From Dethiobacter sp. (lineage in GTDB: Bacteria > Bacillota > Dethiobacteria > Dethiobacterales > Dethiobacteraceae), in NCBI GenBank assembly GCA_018333455.1, contig JAGXTN010000055.1, positions 1-36,770 of the forward strand: a stretch of DNA of 36,770 bases, read 5' to 3'. Shown here piece after piece: positions 7,770 to 15,274 of the stretch. Position 1 is the stretch's first letter. Every line of letters starts with the position of its first letter. The position numbers and the translations under genes are program-made. The notes under the pieces were generated by a model. That model ran no database searches. It was given only the letters and a program-made list of their open reading frames with translations, and was not told the DNA's origin.

Positions 7770-8867
7770 TTGCGGCATGAACTAAAAAGACTCGCCATTC
7801 TGACCGGTGGCGGCGATTGTCCGGGGCTAAATGCGGTGATCCGAGCCGTGGCAAAAACTTCATTTCATCGCTACAAAGTGGAAGTAATGGGTATTATGGA
7901 TGGGTTTGGCGGCCTCATCGAGAATAAGTCTTTTCTGTTGCAAGACAAAGATGTTTCAGGTATTTTACACCGCGGAGGCACCATTCTCGGCACTACCAAC
8001 CGCGACAATCCGTTTCGCTATCCGGTAGGGGAGGAAAACGGCAAAAAAATTTGGGGCGATGTCTCAGAACAAGCAATCGCCAATCTTGCCGAAATGGGTG
8101 CGGACGCGTTAGTGGTAGTCGGTGGTGACGGCAGCCTAAATATTGGCAATGAGCTACACAAAAAAGGGGTTCCGGTTGTCGGTATTCCCAAAACTATCGA
8201 CAATGACTTATCTGCTACTGATGTTACTTTCGGTTTCGACACAGCATTGAATACTGCTACAGACGCTATTGACAAACTGCATACAACTGCAGAATCCCAT
8301 CACCGAGTAATGATTTTGGAAGTGATGGGCCGTGACGCCGGCTGGATAGCACTGCATAGCGGCATTGCCGGCGGAGCTGACGTGATTCTTATTCCTGAAA
8401 TACCCTTCTCCTATGAGGCGATCTGCAGAAAAATTGCTGATCGCCGCCTGCGCGGCAAAAAGTTTTCTATCATGGTTGTAGCAGAAGGAGCTAAGCTTCC
8501 AGACGGACGACATATCTTCCAGACGGAAGTAAAAGATAACCCCCACCATAATAAGCTCGGCGGAGTAGCTGAGATAATTGGCCGTGAAATCCAGGAATAC
8601 TGTGGGGTAGAAACTAGGGTTACAGTACTTGGCCACTTACAGCGCGGCGGTACACCCACACCGTTTGACCGCATTCTTGGCACCCGCTTTGGAGTTAAAG
8701 CTGTCGAACTTGCTCTAAACGGAGAGTTTGGCAAGATGGTCTGCCTCTGTAGCAGCACCGTTCAGTCTGTATCGCTGGAAGCGGCAGTTGCAGAGCAAAA
8801 ACTGGTGAAGCCGGATTGCGAGCTGGTTCGTGCCGCAAAATCTGTGGGCATTTCCTTTGGCGACTAG
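7770..8867 (+). CDS. pfkA: 6-phosphofructokinase, mixed-substrate group III type
   Basis: Cytoplasmic glycolytic enzyme phosphorylating fructose 6-phosphate. Motifs from the TTG start: TGGGDCPGLN (12-21), GGDGS (118-122), PKTIDND (140-146) with catalytic Asp144, and MGRDAGW (186-192). Gly121 matches the position that favours ATP (Gly104 in E. coli), where PPi enzymes have Asp. Lys141 matches the position that is Gly124 in classical ATP enzymes and Lys in PPi enzymes. This Gly/Lys pair is known from group III enzymes such as the actinomycete ATP-PFK, so ATP use is the better guess. GGGGGTGA (7757-7764) points to TTG at 7770; in-frame TTG 7755 and GTG 7761 are alternatives. thiD follows 10 bases later. 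Confidence 0.92.
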   Translation: MRHELKRLAILTGGGDCPGLNAVIRAVAKTSFHRYKVEVMGIMDGFGGLIENKSFLLQDKDVSGILHRGGTILGTTNRDNPFRYPVGEENGKKIWGDVSEQAIANLAEMGADALVVVGGDGSLNIGNELHKKGVPVVGIPKTIDNDLSATDVTFGFDTALNTATDAIDKLHTTAESHHRVMILEVMGRDAGWIALHSGIAGGADVILIPEIPFSYEAICRKIADRRLRGKKFSIMVVAEGAKLPDGRHIFQTEVKDNPHHNKLGGVAEIIGREIQEYCGVETRVTVLGHLQRGGTPTPFDRILGTRFGVKAVELALNGEFGKMVCLCSSTVQSVSLEAAVAEQKLVKPDCELVRAAKSVGISFGD

Positions 8868-8877
8868 GGGTGAGACC

Positions 8878-10164
8878 ATGTATAAAGTATTGACTGTAGC
8901 CGGTTCAGATTCTGGGGGCGGTGCCGGCATCCAGACCGATTTGAAAACATTCGCTGCCCTTGGCGTTTACGGCACCAGTGTAATTACAGCTTTGACGGCG
9001 CAAAACACCCAAGGTGTCCACGGGATCCATGCGGTACCGCCAGAGTTTATCGCTTGCCAACTAGAGGCAGTTCTTTCCGATATACCGGTCCACGCTGCGA
9101 AAACCGGCATGCTAGGCGATGCCGATGTGATTAGCATCGTAGCAAACATCCTGACCAAGTACCGAATCACAAACCTTGTGGTAGACCCTGTGATGATTGC
9201 CCAGAGCGGGCATAGACTCCTGCCAGAACATGCCGTTGATGCGCTGCGGGATAAACTGCTTCCTTTAGCCATGGTCGCTACGCCAAACTTACCGGAAGCG
9301 GAGATTCTTTTAGGCAGAGAAATCCTTTCTGTAGCAGAGATGGTGGCTGCCGCCCGAGAAATTCGCCGACTGGGTCCGCGCCACGTATTAATCAAAGGCG
9401 GACACCTTCGAGGCACAGAGATGGTAGATGTTTTCTTTGATGGCAAGGATGTACACTTGCTCAGTGAAAGAAAGCTTGACACCATCAATACCCATGGCAC
9501 AGGCTGCACCTATGCTGCTGCTATTGCCGCCTATTTAGCCAAGGGATCAACTCCGCTAGATGCCTTCTCCAGAGCGAAAAAATTCATTACTAACGCAATT
9601 TCCCACGGTATTTGTGTGGGCAGCGGCTACGGACCCACCAACCCCATGGGAGCCTTATTTAATGAATTGGAGCTAGGACGCGTTTCACGGGAGCTAACAA
9701 GAGCACTTTCGCTGTTGCAGAAAACAAAACAAGTAGTCAATTTAATAGCAGCCGGCCGTACCAATCTCTTCTGCTCCCCAGAAGGAGCCGGTAGCTTGGC
9801 TGAGATCATCTCCTACCCGACCCCTCTGCTTATCTGTCACCGACAGATTGGCGCAGTGGGCGAACCAATTTATGACGGTCGCCTCTTTCCAGCCGAATAC
9901 CTGCTGGCTGCTCACAAACAAAACCACCGTATACGTGCCATGATTAACTTGCGTCATTCCCCGGAAATAGCTTCAGCAATCAACGCGATAAGTTGGCAAG
10001 CAGTAACACTAAATACACCATTTTCAGCTCTCGCTTCTGTGCCAGAAGTTCTGATTTTAGAGGACACCCCGGACAAGGAGCCGCAGCTCATCCTTTTTGC
10101 CGAGACAGTTGAGGAAGTAGCCGAGAAAACCGCCGCACTCGCCCGTTCCTTCTGCGGTTGCTGA
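8878..10164 (+). CDS. thiD: Bifunctional HMP/HMP-P kinase with ThiN-type thiamine-phosphate synthase domain
   Basis: Residues 1-262 are ThiD, which phosphorylates hydroxymethylpyrimidine twice. Visible motifs are GSDSGGGAGIQTD (9-21), KTGMLG (75-80) and the anion-hole HGTGCT with Cys210. Residues about 265-428 resemble ThiN, the thiamine-phosphate synthase common in archaea and some anaerobic bacteria that joins HMP-PP and thiazole phosphate. The best match is IRAMINLRHSPEI near residue 355, where ThiN has an IRAaiNIrYSpEI-like motif. The ThiD call is firm and the ThiN call is moderate. ATG 8878 is chosen because AGGGGTGA precedes it. Co-transcription with pfkA is likely. No TPP riboswitch is visible in front of pfkA. 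Confidence 0.88.
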   Translation: MYKVLTVAGSDSGGGAGIQTDLKTFAALGVYGTSVITALTAQNTQGVHGIHAVPPEFIACQLEAVLSDIPVHAAKTGMLGDADVISIVANILTKYRITNLVVDPVMIAQSGHRLLPEHAVDALRDKLLPLAMVATPNLPEAEILLGREILSVAEMVAAAREIRRLGPRHVLIKGGHLRGTEMVDVFFDGKDVHLLSERKLDTINTHGTGCTYAAAIAAYLAKGSTPLDAFSRAKKFITNAISHGICVGSGYGPTNPMGALFNELELGRVSRELTRALSLLQKTKQVVNLIAAGRTNLFCSPEGAGSLAEIISYPTPLLICHRQIGAVGEPIYDGRLFPAEYLLAAHKQNHRIRAMINLRHSPEIASAINAISWQAVTLNTPFSALASVPEVLILEDTPDKEPQLILFAETVEEVAEKTAALARSFCGC

Positions 10165-10191
10165 AGTTTTGCCTAAAAAAGCTAATTTTAA

Positions 10192-10216
10192 TAGGCCCTT
10201 GGGTCTTATTTTTTTC
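10192..10216 (+). terminator. Terminator after thiD
   Basis: AGGCC (10193-10197) pairs with GGTCT (10202-10206), with one G-U pair and a 4-base loop, followed by TTA and a run of seven T. An A-run (10175-10180) lies on the other side, so it may also act on the leftward strand. The stem is short. Confidence 0.45.
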
Positions 10217-11039
10217 CCTTGTCGTAGGGAATAGGGATATATTGAACGGCGGATCTGATTTTTATCGGCTGCGGGAAATGATCCATCAGTTCATAGATTT
10301 CTTGTGGCAGGAGACCACAGGCATTTAACCCCATCTCACCTAATTCTGTGCAGGTAATCGGGTAGTCATGGGTCCACCGGCCCTCCGTCAGCTGATTAGC
10401 AACTTCCTCGGCTTTCTCTGCACTCAGTCTTGCCAACAAAATTTCCTTGACGGTCTTTTTTACTTGTTTAATAGCTTTTTCCGCCACATCCGCCAAAATC
10501 AGCGTTTCATCATCTACCTCATTTACATCCTTAGCCTGAACTGCTTTCAAAATTGAGACAGCGGGATAGCGACCTAGCTGGGGATCGACCGGCCCTAATA
10601 CTGCGTTACCGTCCATGACGATTTCATCCGCAGCCAGAGCAATCATAGTGCCGCCGGACATGGCATAATGGGGGACAAAAACTGTTACTTTGGCAGAATG
10701 TTTTTTTAGTGCATGGGCGATTTGCTCGGAAGCCAGCACAAGCCCACCTGGTGTATGTAGGAGCAGATCAATTGGCATATCAGCAGGGGTCAGGCGAATG
10801 GCACGCAGAATCTGTTCTGAGTCTTCCAAATTGATATAGCGAGTAATTGGAATACCAAACAGCGCAATCGATTCCTGGCGATGAATAAGAGTAATCACAC
10901 GGGACTTGCGTTTTTCTTCCAGACTGCGAATTAAGCGAATCCGGGCGGCCTCCAGCCTTGCCTGCCGCAGTGCTGGAGTTAAGGCGGAAATAATAAAGAA
11001 TAACCAAATAATTTGAAAAAAATTGAATCCTTCGCCCAA
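10206..11039 (-). CDS. Membrane-anchored ClpP-fold serine protease, SDH_sah family
   Basis: The 277 residues start with a hydrophobic membrane anchor (about 8-24). A ClpP/crotonase-fold peptidase domain of the SDH proteinase family follows. The likely nucleophile is Ser128 in HYAMSGGTMIALAADEI, preceded by the LLLHTPGG strand-turn (92-99) that shapes the oxyanion hole. A basic helix (24-47) links anchor and domain. The start is TTG at 11039, with AAAGGAGG eight bases upstream. The gene begins 14 bases after the FtsA-like gene and is co-transcribed with it. The substrate is unknown. The family is named after an old serine-dehydratase assignment that does not describe its real activity. Confidence 0.88.
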   Translation of the reverse strand: MGEGFNFFQIIWLFFIISALTPALRQARLEAARIRLIRSLEEKRKSRVITLIHRQESIALFGIPITRYINLEDSEQILRAIRLTPADMPIDLLLHTPGGLVLASEQIAHALKKHSAKVTVFVPHYAMSGGTMIALAADEIVMDGNAVLGPVDPQLGRYPAVSILKAVQAKDVNEVDDETLILADVAEKAIKQVKKTVKEILLARLSAEKAEEVANQLTEGRWTHDYPITCTELGEMGLNACGLLPQEIYELMDHFPQPIKIRSAVQYIPIPYDKGKK

Positions 11040-11053
11040 AATAGTCTCCTCCT

Positions 11054-13195
11054 TTAGATTGTCCAGCCAATTTCCAAACAGTCACCATGCTTAACAGAAG
11101 TAGTGAACTGAGCTTCACGGCCGTTAATCCGCATCACCAGTTTGTTCTGACCAAATGACGGTGTGGCCTGAAAGTTTATCATACTGAGGATATCAGCCAT
11201 GGTAATTTCGTGGTTGACAACATTGATTTCCAGTCTATCCCCCGCGGCGAGAGGCGTTCCCAGAGGCACTTTCTTGCTATTTAAAGAAAAGTATACGTCT
11301 TTTAGAGAAACTTTCACAAGCTTGTCATTCACAGTCAATTCGATCTGGCGCGGCCGTTCTTCTGTAAGACAATCTACAGTAGGATAAGTTCCGTCATCAG
11401 CTATTTCCAGGACATCTCCTGCTGAAACGTTACTATCAGGTACTGAAACTTTGCCATTAACGCGGATAATTCTTGGCCCAAAGGGAATTTGTTTATCCTT
11501 GCCATTTACTGTCACGACGATAGAGCCGCCGCGTAATTCATCTGCTAAGCCTAGTTCGGTCAAGACCCAAGATAAGGGCATAGTTTTTAGAATACGTAGC
11601 TTGTCCCTGTCAAAGAGCTCTGAAACCAGCGTCAATTGTTCTTCTCCACGAAAAACTGGTGGCTGCAGTAGTTTCTCTTTGCCGTTAAGCAGCAGAGCAA
11701 ACGGAGTAATACGGGTCAAAACCGCAGCAACAGAAGCTTTGGCGTCCGCGCCAGGTTTAGCCGAAACAAATAAGATTTTATCTCCTGCTGAAATGGTACT
11801 ATCTAGGCTAACTATTTCACCGTTTGCCCAAATTTCCGCCATTTCCCCCATTTCTCCCTGAAAAAATGTGATCTGGCCGTTAATTTCCAAGCTCAGACCC
11901 CGCCCTGGCAGGCCAACCAGTTCCCGTGAACTTATACCTGCTGCTAGCAGTGCATCCGATACTCTGCTGTTGCCTAGATCCATCACATCCACCGCTTGGT
12001 TATTAACTTCCACCCGGTAAAAGTGAAGCGCATCACCTGAGATTGCAGTATGGGCGATTCCGAGCGGTGTAACCAACTCCGGACCTTGGTATCTTTTTGT
12101 TTTCCCAGGGAGCAAGCCTAGCATTTCTTTGCCTTTAATGGTGACCCGGCTTGGATCCATGGACAACTTATTTGCCAAAGCAGCTGTCAGCCCTGGTGTT
12201 AGACTGCCCCCACCTACGCAAAATACTACCTGCGGGGCAACCCCGTTTTTATCCAGAATTGCCTGAGCAATTTTCTCCACCAGAAAATCGATTGCTCCCT
12301 CAATCTCTTCCAGTATTTTTGCGGCGGGTAGGGAAACTTTTTCGTCAAGAATATTTTTAAACGTTAGTAAATCACTCTTTAGTAGTTTCCGTTTAATATC
12401 TTCTGCTGTCATGAAATTCAGCAACAATTTTTCCGCCAAAGCTTCGGTAATTTCATCCCCTGCTACAGAAACCATCTCATACGCAAATACTGTGCCATCT
12501 CTCGTGATCGCGAGATCTGACGTGCCGGCACCAATATCTACCAGAGCCACATTCAGTCGCCGCATCTCCTCCGGTACGACCATCCGCAGCGCAGCAATTG
12601 GCTCTAAAGTTAAGCTTTGCAACCTCAGCCCAGCCAATTCCAGTACACCCCGCAGAGAATCTACAACCACCCGCGGTAAAAATGTCGCTATCACTTCACA
12701 AGCAATCGAGCCGCCTCGTTGCCCAACTAAATTTTGAATCAAAGAGTTGTCGAGTTCATAACGGACCACACTATACCCAACACAGTTATGTTTTTCAGCA
12801 AAACTTGTTCTGCCAACATGTCCCGAAAAAAGTTGCTGCTGTGCTTGCTGAATGGCTGCATATTCCAGGCGCAGCACGTCCTCTGGCAGCAGGCGCTTAG
12901 ATGATGCGGCCGGCAATTGTGCTCGGCCACGTTGCGTGTAAAGTGATCTGCCTGCGGCAGCCACAGCAGCCTTTGAAATTTTACATTGCCCCTTTTGTTG
13001 TAAGACTTGATGTACTTCAGAGACCACCTCTGCCACTCTGGGAATATCATGGATTTGCCCATCTAGCATGGCACGGGTTCTATGTTCCCTTGTTTCCACA
13101 GCCAGGATCTCAAACCCTTTCTCTTTCTTTTCCAGCAGCATGCCAGTCACTTTTCGCGTTCCTACGTCAAGGGCCAGCAAATGTTTATCGCTCAT
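11054..13195 (-). CDS. FtsA/PilM-like actin-fold ATPase with repeated C-terminal tail
   Basis: The 713 residues divide into an actin-like ATPase of the FtsA family (1-385) and an unusual tail (390-713). The ATPase shows phosphate-1 ALDVGTRKVTG (8-18), phosphate-2 LVDIGAGTSDLAI (218-230) and an adenosine motif VVFCVGGGS (323-331). FtsA proteins anchor FtsZ or, as PilM, organise pilus machinery; classical FtsA has about 420 residues and an amphipathic C-terminal helix, not seen here. The tail repeats the pattern hydrophobic-x-NG, 10-15 residues, then GD-x-hydrophobic at about 454-477, 576-598, 635-657 and 686-710. ATG 13195 is chosen because GGGGAGTG precedes it. A tiny upstream ORF (10 codons) ends in ATGA overlap with this start. 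Function in division or sporulation is not proven. Confidence 0.8.
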   Translation of the reverse strand: MSDKHLLALDVGTRKVTGMLLEKKEKGFEILAVETREHRTRAMLDGQIHDIPRVAEVVSEVHQVLQQKGQCKISKAAVAAAGRSLYTQRGRAQLPAASSKRLLPEDVLRLEYAAIQQAQQQLFSGHVGRTSFAEKHNCVGYSVVRYELDNSLIQNLVGQRGGSIACEVIATFLPRVVVDSLRGVLELAGLRLQSLTLEPIAALRMVVPEEMRRLNVALVDIGAGTSDLAITRDGTVFAYEMVSVAGDEITEALAEKLLLNFMTAEDIKRKLLKSDLLTFKNILDEKVSLPAAKILEEIEGAIDFLVEKIAQAILDKNGVAPQVVFCVGGGSLTPGLTAALANKLSMDPSRVTIKGKEMLGLLPGKTKRYQGPELVTPLGIAHTAISGDALHFYRVEVNNQAVDVMDLGNSRVSDALLAAGISSRELVGLPGRGLSLEINGQITFFQGEMGEMAEIWANGEIVSLDSTISAGDKILFVSAKPGADAKASVAAVLTRITPFALLLNGKEKLLQPPVFRGEEQLTLVSELFDRDKLRILKTMPLSWVLTELGLADELRGGSIVVTVNGKDKQIPFGPRIIRVNGKVSVPDSNVSAGDVLEIADDGTYPTVDCLTEERPRQIELTVNDKLVKVSLKDVYFSLNSKKVPLGTPLAAGDRLEINVVNHEITMADILSMINFQATPSFGQNKLVMRINGREAQFTTSVKHGDCLEIGWTI

Positions 13196-13333
13196 AAAGC
13201 ACTCCCCACCAGTTTCTCTTGCATAGTTTAATTCTCTCCCCGGCCAGTGTTCTCCTTTTGTTTGGAAAATTATCTGGTTTTTCCTGATCACAGATTGGTT
13301 TCGCTCAAAGACATTTGATGAATTTTTGGCTCG

Positions 13334-13364
13334 TGAATATTCCTCTCTCGAGTGTCAAATACTA
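13334..13364 (+). promoter_or_regulatory. Possible forespore (sigma-G/sigma-F type) promoter
   Basis: TGAATA (13334-13339) and AATACTA (13358-13364) are 18 bases apart. The sigma-G consensus is close to TGAATA, 17-18 bases, CATACTA. It lies 32 bases before the first of two small spore-protein genes. No sigma-A promoter is visible in 13196-13395. Confidence 0.4.
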
Positions 13365-13395
13365 GAGAAGGAAATTACCACAAAGGAGGGATAAA

Positions 13396-13596
13396 ATGCA
13401 CCATCTTACACAACGCGAATTGATGTATCTGGATGACTTTCTAAAATCAGAACAGCTCACCTACAAGTCTATGAATTTTTTCGCAGACCAATGCACGGAT
13501 CAGTCAGTAAAACAACTATGCCTAGACTGCGCACAATCCCACAAACATAACTTCCAGACGATGCTGAAACACATTAATAGCGGCACACTTCAATAA
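13396..13596 (+). CDS. Small CotF-like spore protein
   Basis: A 66-residue, mostly helical protein with the pattern LTQRELMYLDDFLKSEQLTYK, then a Cys-containing helix pair and HKHNFQTML. It resembles the short spore-coat-like proteins of Clostridia related to the CotF/ferritin-like fold. The ribosome binding site region and first codons (13381-13400) are identical over 20 bases to those of the next gene, which suggests a duplication. Four Cys/His-rich positions (Cys29, Cys42, Cys45, His49) could bind metal or cross-link; that is inference. Confidence 0.75.
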   Translation: MHHLTQRELMYLDDFLKSEQLTYKSMNFFADQCTDQSVKQLCLDCAQSHKHNFQTMLKHINSGTLQ

Positions 13597-13637
13597 TTTC
13601 ACGGTCATTCTGCCAAAATTTTCAAAGGAGGGATAAA

Positions 13638-13901
13638 ATGCAAAAACTTACGGATCAAGAAATTGCCCAATCTTTATTGAAAGAGGAAAAATTAGTTTGC
13701 GGGATGATTAACACAGCAATTCTGGAAGCAAAAAGTGATAATCTTCGGCGCGACTGGCAAAGCTGCTTGCAAAGCTCATATCAATTACAAAAAAAAGTTT
13801 TCGACACTATGAATCAACGAGGCTGGTATTCACCGGCGAAAGCAGATATGCAGCAGCTGACTCAGGTGCAAAATCAGTTTCAAAGCAGTCAAATGCAGTA
13901 A
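13638..13901 (+). CDS. CotF-domain spore coat protein
   Basis: An 87-residue helical protein. It begins LTDQEIAQSLLKEEKLVCGMINTAILEA and contains MNQRGWYSPAKAD, the ending typical of CotF-domain proteins (a helix followed by GWY and P). A Gln-rich tail follows. CotF-type proteins are cross-linked into the spore coat. The gene sits 41 bases after its smaller neighbour, shares its leader, and is followed by a strong terminator, so the pair forms one transcript. Confidence 0.83.
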   Translation: MQKLTDQEIAQSLLKEEKLVCGMINTAILEAKSDNLRRDWQSCLQSSYQLQKKVFDTMNQRGWYSPAKADMQQLTQVQNQFQSSQMQ

Positions 13902-13913
13902 GTCAATGAGCAG

Positions 13914-13943
13914 AGAAAGGGTTTTACAGCCCTTTCTTTTTTT
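13914..13943 (+). terminator. Strong rho-independent terminator
   Basis: AGAAAGGG (13914-13921) pairs perfectly with CCCTTTCT (13930-13937), with an 8-base loop and a following T-run to 13943. It ends the spore-protein transcript. Confidence 0.92.
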
Positions 13944-14042
13944 ATGGTAATTCTGCCATAGTTTAAGATGCAACATTTTTCTGTTTAGGAGAAATACTAA
14001 AATGAGTAACACAGAATTTTTTCATCAAGGGGGTGTAACCAG

Positions 14043-14213
14043 ATGTCTTTTATTCCTGAACCATGGAAGCATGAAGGAAATGAAGATATAGAAATTGCAG
14101 AGGAACTTTCTGCGCCGGAGGCACTGGACCCGCTACATGGAGCACAAGCGGCTGCTCGCGCATCTTTCTTCCGCCGTTATTGGGAAAAGTTATTAACTAG
14201 TAAGCATAGGTGA
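14043..14213 (+). CDS. 56-residue acidic peptide coupled to an ATP-grasp-like protein
   Basis: This short frame has a good ribosome binding site AAGGGGG nine bases before the ATG. The peptide is strongly acidic in its first half (Glu6, Glu11, Glu14, Asp15, Glu17, Glu20, Glu21, Glu26, Asp29) and has a basic aromatic helix ASFFRRYWEKLL near its end. Its stop TGA overlaps the GTG start of the next gene, so the two are translationally coupled. I do not recognise the family. Context allows a small spore protein, or a substrate peptide for the ATP-grasp partner. A 29-codon frame (14002-14091) with its own ribosome binding site overlaps its first part. Confidence 0.6.
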   Translation: MSFIPEPWKHEGNEDIEIAEELSAPEALDPLHGAQAAARASFFRRYWEKLLTSKHR

Positions 14214-15247
14214 AGCTTGTGCAGACCATTTGTATCGCTATGGATGACAAAATGTTAGCTGCTGCACTGGCGGTGCCGAGAATCTCACGACCAATTTGTC
14301 CAGAAGAAACCTTGCGCATCCGGCAGCATTTCCACCAGGCTAGGAGCAGAGCATACCCGGCCTGGTACCTTTTTGGTTGCCGAGCGAAGGAAGTAGAAGG
14401 CCTTGTTGAGCTATATTTGCGGCAGGGGTATCAGGTTTTTCTTACACCTGCAAGCCTGTTGCAGCCAAAGATCCACTATCAAATCATTGATGTTCAGTTT
14501 TGTGGACTGTCCTTCTCTACGTATCAAGCACTCATTCGTCAACAAATTCAGGTATTGGGTTACCTGCCGGAGAAATTTTCATCCAAAGCAGTGTTGGCAG
14601 GCTACCTAAAAAAAAGTGGTGGACAAAAATACCTGCCTGCTCAGAAGGTCTATTACCACAACTCAGCCCTTTTTCTTCCACAAAGCAAGGACGGCGTGTA
14701 CATCCTTAAATCTCCATTCGGCGCTGCAGGCCGTAATAATAACGGCAACCATTATACCGTCTGGCTAAGGGAGGCACTGGAAAAAGAGCTGCCGGCTGTT
14801 TTAGCCGGCTTGCCGGAAGGGGAAGGAGTCATCTGCAGTGAATTTATCATTACTAATGATCCGTCTGCGGCACATGCAGACCATGTCGTACATAAAATGC
14901 ATTTTATTGGCGCCAAGCCTTACGGAACAATTTGTCAGCGGTTTATACACTGGTGTGACTGGCAGAACTTGCGCAAGCAGGGGGTTTTAGCGCTGCCCGA
15001 CTTTATTGGTGAACCGTTCATTACAATTGGCACAGTAGAGCAAATCACTGGATTTTATGACTTTGCCGCGGCGCTGGCATTTCAAGCAGGTCGCATCATT
15101 TATTCTGCAGATTTTATGGTTCCAAGCGATGGTATTCCCCGTTTTCTTGAAAGCAATAAGCTGGGAGCCACTTTTGCCGAACGCTTTGATCCATCAATGC
15201 CAGCGCTGATTGATGCCTACGCTGATCTGCCTATTGGCAAGTTTTGA
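14210..15247 (+). CDS. ATP-grasp-like protein of unknown substrate
   Basis: A 345-residue soluble protein whose second half has ATP-grasp hallmarks. These are Lys167 in YILKSPFG, a small-residue loop GAAGR (171-175), Glu211 on a strand (VICSEFI), Asp301 and the metal-binding pair Glu314/Asn316 in FLESNKLG. ATP-grasp enzymes join a carboxylate to an amine, thiol or hydroxyl through an acyl phosphate. The N-terminal 160 residues match no family I know. The start is GTG 14210, which overlaps the stop of the 56-residue peptide; no separate Shine-Dalgarno is seen, which supports coupling. Neighbouring spore genes suggest a role in spore coat or cortex, but this is inference. Confidence 0.7.
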   Translation: MKLVQTICIAMDDKMLAAALAVPRISRPICPEETLRIRQHFHQARSRAYPAWYLFGCRAKEVEGLVELYLRQGYQVFLTPASLLQPKIHYQIIDVQFCGLSFSTYQALIRQQIQVLGYLPEKFSSKAVLAGYLKKSGGQKYLPAQKVYYHNSALFLPQSKDGVYILKSPFGAAGRNNNGNHYTVWLREALEKELPAVLAGLPEGEGVICSEFIITNDPSAAHADHVVHKMHFIGAKPYGTICQRFIHWCDWQNLRKQGVLALPDFIGEPFITIGTVEQITGFYDFAAALAFQAGRIIYSADFMVPSDGIPRFLESNKLGATFAERFDPSMPALIDAYADLPIGKF

Positions 15248-15274
15248 CCGACTCGCAAAGATTCGACTCAAATT

